64,000 nt of DNA. Source: Sphingobium chlorophenolicum. Its GTDB lineage: Bacteria > Pseudomonadota > Alphaproteobacteria > Sphingomonadales > Sphingomonadaceae. This document shows positions 37,224-44,130 of this stretch, piece after piece. The first letter of the stretch is position 1. Every line of letters begins with the position of its first letter. The stretch spans positions 62,001-126,000 of the forward strand of contig NZ_JFHR01000007.1 in assembly GCF_000722875.1 (NCBI RefSeq), given 5' to 3'. The position numbers were made by a program, and so were the translations under genes. Under the pieces are notes generated by a model. That model was not told where the DNA came from and did no database searches. It worked only from the letters and a program-made list of their open reading frames with translations.

Positions 37224-37441
37224 GGCGACGCTGGACTGACGTTGGCGGTGTTATAGGTTAGCAACTGCCCACGCGCCGACCGAACTACCTTATCACAGCC
37301 GCGCTTTCTCAGCGTCTTCCTCTGCGTATTGGCGGGATCATAGCTTACGAGCTGCTTGGCAGCGTTATTTCCTTCCCCGACGCCCGGCACGTTCGTAAGC
37401 TCTAAGGCGTCCGGCCACCATGTCGCCAGAAAAGGGATCGC

Positions 37442-38281
37442 ATGTTCAACCTGATAATGCGGTGGTTCGACTGGGCCGGTGGCGTCGGGACGATGCCCCT
37501 CGTGCGAATGTTCGAATACACTGAGGATCACGTCGCCGATCAGTTTCGCCAGGAACGACTTCCTTTGCTCGACCGGCTCACTCGTCTGCCGTGCCTCTTC
37601 ATGGGCGAGGGCACCGGCGAGGAGGTTTGTCACGTCGGTACGATCACCCGCGCGCGCGTTGCCAATGGCGACGTCCATTTCGAGTTTGTCCTTGACCGGG
37701 AGGTGCCGCCTCTCACCAATGCGACCGTCTTTGCCGGCCGCGGCCAGCTCGATATGCCGCACGACTTCGAGTTCTCTCGCAACCACTGGGCAGTGAAGGA
37801 TATCGACCTATACCGCTTTCTGATGCGTAACGTCCGGCCTGGGCGGCAGCGACCGAGCGTGTTCCAGCTCTCCGATCATGAGAATATCGAGCCCCAACTG
37901 GCCTCCGCGATGATGCCATTCGATGCCGCCTTCACACCGGTTTACGATAGCATTCGCGAAGCCGCCGAAGCCGCTGGCCTGCGATGTCGACGAGCCGATG
38001 ATATTTGGGAGAACCCCGCCATCATCCAGGACGTCGTGTCGCTGATCGATCGGTCCCGGGTGGTCATCTGCGACTGCACTGGGCGCAATCCGAACGTCTT
38101 CTACGAGGCGGGCATCGCGCACACCCTCGGCCGTGAGGTGATCCTCATCACTCAGAGCGGTCAAGACATTCCTTTCGATCTACGCCACCTGCGCTACATT
38201 CCTTATCTGAATAATGGAGAGGGCCGCGCCAGTCTCTCGGCGGCGATCCGTGGCCGACTCCAAACGATCATCGGGCACTAG
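37442..38281 (+). CDS. Protein with nucleoside-deoxyribosyltransferase/TIR-like C-terminal domain
   Basis: 279 aa. An unrecognised N-terminal half (residues 1-150) is followed by a Rossmann-like domain (about 155-279): SAMMPFDAAFTPVYDSI, RADDIW, VVICDCTGRNPNVFYEAGIA. D211 and E222 occupy the positions of the catalytic Asp/Glu of nucleoside 2-deoxyribosyltransferases, a fold linked to NAD- or nucleotide-cleaving effectors in immune systems. It is convergent with a paralogue at 38293-39045. An enzymatic nucleotide-targeting role is inference; the alternative is a non-catalytic nucleotide sensor. Confidence 0.75.
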   Translation: MFNLIMRWFDWAGGVGTMPLVRMFEYTEDHVADQFRQERLPLLDRLTRLPCLFMGEGTGEEVCHVGTITRARVANGDVHFEFVLDREVPPLTNATVFAGRGQLDMPHDFEFSRNHWAVKDIDLYRFLMRNVRPGRQRPSVFQLSDHENIEPQLASAMMPFDAAFTPVYDSIREAAEAAGLRCRRADDIWENPAIIQDVVSLIDRSRVVICDCTGRNPNVFYEAGIAHTLGREVILITQSGQDIPFDLRHLRYIPYLNNGEGRASLSAAIRGRLQTIIGH

Positions 38282-38292
38282 CTTGTAGCGTC

Positions 38293-39045
38293 CTACCGCC
38301 GGAGCGCCGCGAACCGGGATCGTAGGGCTCCCTCAAGTGTCTGCCGTCCCTCGCCGTTATTAAGGTACGGCTGATATCGATGGTGTTGCAGGTCAAAGGG
38401 GATGTCGGCCGCGGATTGAGTGATCGGCACAACATGTTTCCTAAGCGTATGAGCAATCCCGGCTTCGTAGAAGACGTTCGGATTGCGACCGGTGAAATCG
38501 CACACCACGATGTGCGCCTTGAAGATCAGCGAGAAAACGTCTTGAATCACTGCTGAGTGCAGCCAGATGTCCTTGGCGCGCAGCGTCCGGTAGCTGGCCG
38601 CGGCGGCCGCGCGCGTGATCGTCTCGAACACAGGTTCGAACTCGGGCGCGAAGGGGGTCATCACCGCGATAAGGTCTGGCTCGACGCTACCCTCCGGTAC
38701 CTCGAAAACGCTTGGTGTGAAGATGATGGTGCGACCCTGACCAGCGCTCGTGGAGATGAGCTCGCCGTCGTCGCCGTAGCGATCGCGAATGAAGCGGGCG
38801 ACGATCTGCAGGTTGCGCGGATCCCGTTCGACGATCGAAAAGAAGACCCCATGAGCGTTACCGGAATAGTCCGGATCGTTGAAGCTGAGGCTTCGCAGCA
38901 AGCGATCGTGCCCCCTAATCGCATCGAGCGCACCGGTGTGGACGCCAAGCTCCTGCCAGTCCCCGGCATTGAAATTGGCGACGGCGAGTCTGGCGAGCCG
39001 GATAAGCCATTGACGATCATCGTCGCTCAAAGGTGACTGGAGCAC
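38293..39045 (-). CDS. Second protein with nucleoside-deoxyribosyltransferase/TIR-like C-terminal domain
   Basis: 250 aa from GTG 39045, chosen for AAGGA nine bases upstream; no ATG is available in this frame near there. The C-terminal domain (about 125-250) matches the convergent neighbour block for block: VMTPFAPEFEPVFETI, RAKDIW, VVCDFTGRNPNVFYEAGIA with D183 and E194, and PYLNNGEG. The N-terminal half (SLSDDDRQW-type helices, then FSIVERDPRNLQIVARFIR) differs from that of the neighbour. Only 43 bases separate it from the Abi_C gene upstream on the same strand. Confidence 0.75.
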   Translation of the reverse strand: MLQSPLSDDDRQWLIRLARLAVANFNAGDWQELGVHTGALDAIRGHDRLLRSLSFNDPDYSGNAHGVFFSIVERDPRNLQIVARFIRDRYGDDGELISTSAGQGRTIIFTPSVFEVPEGSVEPDLIAVMTPFAPEFEPVFETITRAAAAASYRTLRAKDIWLHSAVIQDVFSLIFKAHIVVCDFTGRNPNVFYEAGIAHTLRKHVVPITQSAADIPFDLQHHRYQPYLNNGEGRQTLEGALRSRFAALRR

Positions 39046-39089
39046 TGAACGATTTCCTTCTTTGCTTGATGCGCGGTCGCCTGGCTCAT
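39027..39089 (-). CDS. 20-codon ORF coupled to the Abi_C stop, overlapping the next start
   Basis: Its ATG shares bases with the Abi_C stop (TAATG) and it ends 18 bases inside the deoxyribosyltransferase-like gene in another frame. It could act as a leader that carries ribosomes to GTG 39045 by reinitiation. Too short to judge as a protein. Confidence 0.25.
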   Translation of the reverse strand: MSQATAHQAKKEIVQCSSHL

Positions 39090-40363
39090 TATTCCGCCGT
39101 TGACGTTGGCCGGGGCGCAGCACCGGGCAGGATGCGCTGATGGTAGGTCTCCGAGACGAAGTCGATGAACGCGACCGCGGCGGCAACCGCTAGCCGGGCG
39201 TGACGCGGCTCGAGGCCGCGGTGCTTGCCATCGCGGCCGTGCCCGGAGCCGTAGAGACCGCGGATCTCGGCAAGATACTGGGTGATCGTCGTCAGGTTGC
39301 GCAGCAGCAGCCGGATCGCCTCGGCGCCCTTCGCCTCGTCGGAGATGCCCTCGGGCACGAGCTTCAACTCCTTGGTGAGCAGCTTGGTGAGCTCGGGCAG
39401 CGTCGCCGTCTTCGGGAAGGTGACCGACTGGCGGGTCAGGATCGACTTGCAACAGGTCTCGACCAGGTCCTTGGCGGTGCCGATCGCCAGCGCCGGATCG
39501 GCCTCGACGGAAACTTCGAGGCGCTCGATTTCTTTTTGCATCCAGCCGGCGTCGAGAGCATCGGCAACGGTTCGCGCGCGGGATACCGACCGGCCGCCGG
39601 AGATGCCGGCACGCCGGGCAACAAAGCGGGGACGCCCGGCAATCCACTCTTCCTCGACCAGCTCCCACCCATCCTGGCGAAGCTGGTCGTTGTACTGCGC
39701 GACGAGCCTAATTGCCTCGTCCTTGTCGGGCCGGACGACGGGGTGGACGGTCTCGCAGAGGAAGCGCAGGAAGGTGTCGTCAGGGCCGTTCGCGAGCCCG
39801 AAGCGTGCGTCGTCATAGACCCAGTCGTCACCCCAATCGAAATTGTTGACGCGGTGCTGATAGATGTCGCCAGCGGCATCCTTGTAGCGTGAGTCGTATG
39901 AGGGAAGCGCGTCGAGCGCATAGATGCGCGCGAGAAAATCGACCTCGTCGAGCTTGCCGCTCCAGCCCACCGAGTCGATGCGCAGTCCATCTATGATGTT
40001 TTGGCGAGTCTGCCGCCGGATCCGCGCGTTGGGCCGCGCCAGTGCGCCAGGATCAGCCAGTCGCGGGACGATCTTGGCGCTGTACCAATCCTCGGTAAAT
40101 GGTTCGAGCACCGCCTTCAGTCGCTGGGTTATTTGATCCTCGATCCCGTCTTTCGCCCCGCCGAGCAGAGCATAGTCGGCGGGCTCGACCGACAGGTAGA
40201 CCGTCCACTGCTCGGTACCGCCGTTCCAATTGTCGTACCCGGTGCGCTCCACCCGGGGCGTCGCGCCGCGCAGCAGTTCGGCCGCCTGCTGCATCCGCTC
40301 CGCCGTAAGCAGCTCCTCGACTGTCGCGAGATAGCGCGACGGCTGTTCCAACAGATCCTGCAT
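39089..40363 (-). CDS. Abortive-infection family protein (Abi_C domain)
   Basis: 424 aa from ATG 40363, chosen because GGAG lies nine bases upstream. The N-terminal 280 residues are unrecognised and rich in Asp and Trp (DRYK/NFDWGDDWVYDDARFG). The C-terminal part (about 290-405) fits Abi_C: AIGTAKDLVETCCKSILTR, then a helical spacer, then EIRGLYGSGHGRDGK and HARLAVAAAVAFIDF. Proteins with this domain are found in phage-exclusion loci. It follows vapC by 33 bases and precedes a deoxyribosyltransferase-like gene, all on one strand. Confidence 0.72.
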   Translation of the reverse strand: MQDLLEQPSRYLATVEELLTAERMQQAAELLRGATPRVERTGYDNWNGGTEQWTVYLSVEPADYALLGGAKDGIEDQITQRLKAVLEPFTEDWYSAKIVPRLADPGALARPNARIRRQTRQNIIDGLRIDSVGWSGKLDEVDFLARIYALDALPSYDSRYKDAAGDIYQHRVNNFDWGDDWVYDDARFGLANGPDDTFLRFLCETVHPVVRPDKDEAIRLVAQYNDQLRQDGWELVEEEWIAGRPRFVARRAGISGGRSVSRARTVADALDAGWMQKEIERLEVSVEADPALAIGTAKDLVETCCKSILTRQSVTFPKTATLPELTKLLTKELKLVPEGISDEAKGAEAIRLLLRNLTTITQYLAEIRGLYGSGHGRDGKHRGLEPRHARLAVAAAVAFIDFVSETYHQRILPGAAPRPTSTAE

Positions 40364-40395
40364 CCAAGCGCTCTCCAGCCTATCATGTCGTCCGC

Positions 40396-40785
40396 TCAGC
40401 GGATCGCCACCACTTTCGCGCCGACGTCTGTGGCCACATCCTTCCACGCGCGGTCCGCGGTATAGGCCGGCACGCCAAGCCGCTTTGCGAGCGCCAGGCA
40501 GAAGCGGTCGCCGAGCGCCAGCCCGGCCGCGCTGGTCGCAGCGCGCAGCGCGCCCGCCTCCCAGCCCAGCGCCTCGTCCGCGGGCACGACGGTGTAGGGC
40601 AAGGCACCCAGCATCGCCCTGATATCCTCGAGCGGAGCGCCGAGGTGAACGAAATGGCTCACAACCTCGGCCTGATTGAACACCCCCACTGCCGCCTCAC
40701 TCACCACGCCGGCGACCTTACTTCCTCCGCGCTCCCCCTTCAGCAGGGCCAGGATGGCGGAGGCATCGAGAACAGCCTCCGTCAC
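40396..40785 (-). CDS. vapC: PIN-domain toxin (VapC-like RNase)
   Basis: 129 aa. The four PIN acidic residues are visible: D7 (VLDASAIL), E40 (FNQAEVV), D93 (ALGDRFC) and D111 (YTADRAW). Such toxins cut tRNA or rRNA when freed from the antitoxin. The GTG start overlaps the antitoxin stop by four bases (GTGA). Confidence 0.88.
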   Translation of the reverse strand: MTEAVLDASAILALLKGERGGSKVAGVVSEAAVGVFNQAEVVSHFVHLGAPLEDIRAMLGALPYTVVPADEALGWEAGALRAATSAAGLALGDRFCLALAKRLGVPAYTADRAWKDVATDVGAKVVAIR

Positions 40786-41025
40786 TCGCCGCTGTCCGTC
40801 CGGCGGCTTGCGAGGAAAGCATCCACGGAGGCGTCCGGATGGCCGGCATATTTCTTGGCGATCGCCTGCGCCCGCGCCACCGCCTGATGAACGGTTCTGA
40901 GCACCACCCCATCCTCGGTTTCCTCCAGCAGCACCGCGCCGCCGCCCTCGAGGCCCAGGCGCTTGCGGATGCTTGCGGGCAGGCTCATGCGCCCGTTCGG
41001 GGTGATGTTCACTTGCACTGTCATG
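40782..41025 (-). CDS. vapB: AbrB/MazE-type antitoxin (VapB-like)
   Basis: About 80 aa from ATG 41025; ATG 41034 (three codons upstream) is also in frame but only two bases after GGAG. The swapped-hairpin AbrB domain reads VNITPNGRMSLPASIRKRLG, and the C-terminal tail is helical and Ala-rich (toxin binding). It represses its own operon through the palindrome at 41042-41071. Confidence 0.85.
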
Positions 41026-41041
41026 AGTCCCATCGCTCCGT

Positions 41042-41071
41042 ATGTGGTAAGCGGTAGTCGCTTTACCACAT
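41042..41071. promoter_or_regulatory. Operator palindrome of the vapBC operon
   Basis: Arms ATGTGGTAA (41042-41050) and TTACCACAT (41063-41071), perfect 9 bp, separated by 12 bases; allowing one bulge the arms extend by GCG/CGC. It lies 8-17 bases upstream of the candidate antitoxin starts, overlapping the expected promoter, the usual place for TA autoregulation. Confidence 0.65.
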
Positions 41072-41261
41072 CTTCCAGTTTGGGACCAGCATCGCCGGTC
41101 GCGTCGCAACCAGCACGACATGACATGTGCAGTAATTAGCGATAAACGCGATTCCCGCGAAAAAGATGTTGGCGGTTTCGGGAGCACTCGCATACGTTCG
41201 CCGGCATGATCGTCGCGGTCCACAGCACATCCGAATTGCCGACAGTGCGAGCCGGATCAGC

Positions 41262-42355
41262 ATGACGGCTCCTGCCGAGGAGGAACCGGTAAACAGCGAC
41301 GCGACCATCGCCAGCGCGATGGTCGTGCTAGATCACATCGCCACTCTCGAACCCTTTCTGCCTGAGCTTGCTCCAAGCGACCGCGAACGCGTGGACGCCT
41401 ATGTCGCGCGCGCCTCGGCTGAGGCGACGCTGCGCGCGTACAAATCCGACTGGCGGCTGTTCTGTGCCTGGTGCGGCGAAAATGGCTATCGCCCGCTACC
41501 TGCGAAGCCGGCGACGGTCGCCGCCTTTCTGCCGAACACGGGTTCGTTCCCGCTGAGCCGAGGCGCACCAAACGAGGAAAGATTCTGCCGCGGAAAAGCC
41601 CGGCGCCTCTTGGCCGCGCGACGATCGGCCGTCGGCTTGCCGCCATCGTCTTCGCCCACCGCGCTGCAGGCCACGAGCCACCGACGACCCAGCCTGACGC
41701 CGCCCGTCTGGAAAAAGCGATGCGCGGCATCCGCAAGGACAAAAAGGGAGAGCAGCCTAGCAAGAAGCGCGCGGCCGACGGCGACGTGCTGCGCGATATG
41801 CTCCGCAGCATCACCGGCGAGGATCTCCGTGCCTACCGCGATCGCGCGCTGCTCGCCATGGGGATGGCCGGCGCCTTCCGCCGCTCCGAGTTGGTCGCCA
41901 TCACGATCGCCCGCGTCTCGGAGGATGACCGCGGTCTGTTGGTGCGGATCCCATCATCGAAGACCGATCAGGAGGGCTATGGTCACACCGTCGCCATTCC
42001 CGACGGGCGTCGTCTCGAGCCGGTGCATCATTACCGGGCGTGGCTCGACAAAGCAGGCATTTCGGAGGGGCCGGTTTTCCGCAAGCTGACCCCGCAGGGG
42101 AGGCTCACGGAAAAGGCGATGAGCGCCCAGGGCGTCGCCCTCGTGGTCAAGGCGGCCGCGATCGCAGCTGGATACCAGCCCGAAATGTTTTCAGGCCACA
42201 GCCTGCGAGCCGGATTCCTGACCGAAGCCGGCCGGCAAAACGCCAACCTCTTCAAGATGAAGGAGCACAGCCGCCACGCCTCACTCGAGATGGTCGCCGA
42301 ATATGTCCGCGATCATGAACGGTTTCGTGAGCACGCTGGCGAAGGCTTTCTCTGA
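41262..42355 (+). pseudogene. Tyrosine recombinase/integrase split by a frameshift
   Basis: The N-terminal SAM-like core-binding domain (VDAYVARASAEATLRAYKSDW) is in one frame from ATG 41262. The catalytic domain continues in the -1 frame from about 41590 (RATIGRRLAAIVFAHRAAGH). The catalytic set is present: R in GAFRRSEL, K in SSKTDQ, HSLR, then HASLEMVAEYV. The shift falls somewhere in 41533-41610. Either it is inactive, or the catalytic part is made from an internal start. Confidence 0.75.
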
Positions 42356-42789
42356 TGAACCTTGAGGACATGCGTGGCCGAGCGATATCACGAATGCACA
42401 GAATTGATTTCGCACACCTTCTCGCAACGACGGCTTACCTGTCGGTCTGCTCGGACTAGCTGGGTTCGGCCGTCCGTGACTTCGCTGCTGAGGGACATCG
42501 TCAGTTCGACCCGCGCGGCTCCGGACGCGTCTACCCGTTGAGCGTTGAGACGATCGTCAGCGATTTGGTGGATCGGGTGGACTGCTGATCGGCAAAGGCA
42601 CGCGACGGGGCTCGTGACCCATTCACACCGACCGTCGTCTCTCCGATGAACTGCCGGCACATCAGGGCAGCATTCTCGAGGTGAGCGGATCGGGAGCGAC
42701 CGTCGACGAGATTCATTGTGGCCGACCAACTGCGGCAGACAAAACTTCAAAGTCGAGGTAGGTCTCAATCGGAACTGACCGTAGCCGGT
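42356..42789. other. Gap without a recognisable gene
   Basis: 434 bases downstream of the integrase. Short minus-strand open frames exist (for example 42531-42716), but their composition and lack of a ribosome-binding site do not support them. No repeat or RNA gene stands out. Confidence 0.5.
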
Positions 42790-43347
42790 TCAGCGCGTTG
42801 CGTGAAGCGCCTTCATGGCTTCCTCGGTGACCGTGTAGACCGCTTGCCGCTGCGCGCCGCGGTTCTGATGGTCTACCCGGTAGCCCTGATAGTGCCGACG
42901 CACGAAGCCGGCACGGACCAGTTCCGAGACGGCCCGGCTGACATTCGTGCGGCCCGAAAGCCTGATCCGCATGCGAACCTGGGCTTGCACGATGCTATCG
43001 GCCGCATCGGGATCCGTCGGCAATGCGCTCTTGGCTTCCAGTTCCTCCCGGACTTTGTCCGCGATGGCGAGGCGCCTCGGATCACGCTGGGCGACAGGAA
43101 CGAGGGCTTCGCAGAGCCAGTCGCGGACGGGAATGCGTTGATCGCCTTCGCGGATGTAGGGACCGGCCGACCCCGTGTTCGCGCTGGCCTGGGCGATGAG
43201 ATTGAGGACCATGAAGCTGTAGCGCGGCCGCTCGCACGTTGCGGTCAGCCGCTCGAGGATACCGGGCAGATCGAGCGGACGCGCAGGCTCCTCCTCGTTG
43301 GCCGGCGCGGCCTGCTCTTCGAGCGAGAAGAGATCGGGCTGGAACAT
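42790..43347 (-). CDS. Winged-helix-like DNA-binding protein, 185 aa, unknown
   Basis: The start ATG 43347 (MFQPDLFSLEEQ) is chosen because the upstream extension is Cys-rich and unlike a protein N-terminus. An acidic N-terminal tail precedes a helical middle (RYSFMVLNLIAQASANTG), then RIRLSGRTNVSRAVSELVRAGFVRRHY, which looks like the recognition helix and wing of a winged-helix domain, and VYTVTEEAMKALHATR. It lies next to the palindrome cluster 43420-43805, so regulation or replication initiation is possible. Confidence 0.6.
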   Translation of the reverse strand: MFQPDLFSLEEQAAPANEEEPARPLDLPGILERLTATCERPRYSFMVLNLIAQASANTGSAGPYIREGDQRIPVRDWLCEALVPVAQRDPRRLAIADKVREELEAKSALPTDPDAADSIVQAQVRMRIRLSGRTNVSRAVSELVRAGFVRRHYQGYRVDHQNRGAQRQAVYTVTEEAMKALHATR

Positions 43348-43419
43348 CGGAACATTACAAGCACAAACCGACGCCGGAGTGAATCCCTCTTGGGCATTCG
43401 CCACGATCTTTGACCGCTC

Positions 43420-43805
43420 GTGGCACTTTGCCGGGCCCTTCTCGCTGCGATCAGCCCCTCGTTTTTCCAGCTATACCTGCCTCATGCCGCCATCGACGCA
43501 AAGCTCGGCCCCGGTCAGGAAGCTGGCGGCATCGCTGCTCTCGCCTAGGATCGGTCGCGTGAATGATATCGGGCGCCTTCCATTTTGACGTGATCGAAAG
43601 GTAGGCGCGGCGGTGCCGAGACCGGCGTCTCACTGGGCGTACGTTGACGTTTGTCCTTGAGCTTCGACAGAAGATTTGCTGGCGGATAAGACCGCGCGTG
43701 GCACTTTACCGGCGGGTAAAGTGCCACGGCTGGTTCCTCGGCTGCTGGCAGAAGTCGGTGCGCGAAAATGGCGAGGAATGCCCCTTGCGAGGGGTGAAGT
43801 GCCAG
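43420..43805. promoter_or_regulatory. Palindrome and half-sites of GGTAAAGTGCCAC (iteron or operator cluster)
   Basis: A perfect inverted repeat with 13-bp arms GTGGCACTTTACC and GGTAAAGTGCCAC around GGCG lies at 43698-43727. Single copies occur at 43420-43432 (GTGGCACTTTGCC) and 43793-43805 (GGTGAAGTGCCAG). They occupy a 490-bp stretch without an intact gene, upstream of the winged-helix-like gene. A replication origin or operator fits; nothing further proves an origin. Confidence 0.5.
43471..43553 (-). pseudogene. C-terminal scrap of a short-chain dehydrogenase
   Basis: Read on the minus strand before TAG at 43471-43473: SSDAASFLTGAELCVDGGM, the canonical end of an SDR enzyme. No upstream SDR sequence is seen in any frame, so only about 27 codons remain. 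Confidence 0.5.
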
Positions 43806-43839
43806 GGCCGACACTGTCGAGATGCGGCTCAGCCGAATG

Positions 43840-44127
43840 TCAGGAAGGCGAGATTTCGGTGTAGCGGCCCGCCTGCCGCAGCTGTCGGACGATAGCGTTG
43901 AACGCTGCTGTGACGCCTTGGGCACGGCCGATATCATTCTCCTGCTTGGCGGCATCCCAGTAGAGTTCCAAGGGCCAACGCTCCGGGCAGTGCTGGAGAA
44001 GGCAGCGAAGCGCCAGGCGCACCTCCACGCCATCGACGCGGCCGTCGGAGGAGCGCGTCACGCCTGACCGAAGGATATGGAGTGAGAGCGCGATGACGAC
44101 GCGCTGGTGACGCGGAAGCTCTGCCAC
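43840..44127 (-). CDS. Hypothetical protein downstream of dnaE2, 95 aa
   Basis: GTG start three bases beyond the dnaE2 stop, so probably co-transcribed with the imu genes. Basic and helical (MAELPRHQRVVIALSLHILR at the start; QGVTAAFNAIVRQLRQAG near the end). No family recognised. Confidence 0.5.
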   Translation of the reverse strand: MAELPRHQRVVIALSLHILRSGVTRSSDGRVDGVEVRLALRCLLQHCPERWPLELYWDAAKQENDIGRAQGVTAAFNAIVRQLRQAGRYTEISPS

Positions 44128-44130
44128 GGA

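Noticed and set aside
37220..37786. Minus-strand open frame opposite the first deoxyribosyltransferase-like gene
   Set aside because: The C-terminal 60 codons in the 37220-37440 gap look slightly protein-like, but most of the frame is antisense to a convincing gene and no ribosome-binding site is seen.
43334..43352. Possible LexA box GTTC-N4-GTTC upstream of the winged-helix-like gene
   Set aside because: The spacing is four, not seven, so it does not fit the alphaproteobacterial SOS motif.
43545..44033. 162-codon minus-strand open frame
   Set aside because: It overlaps the better-supported 95-aa gene and the palindrome cluster; its composition is biased and no motif is visible.
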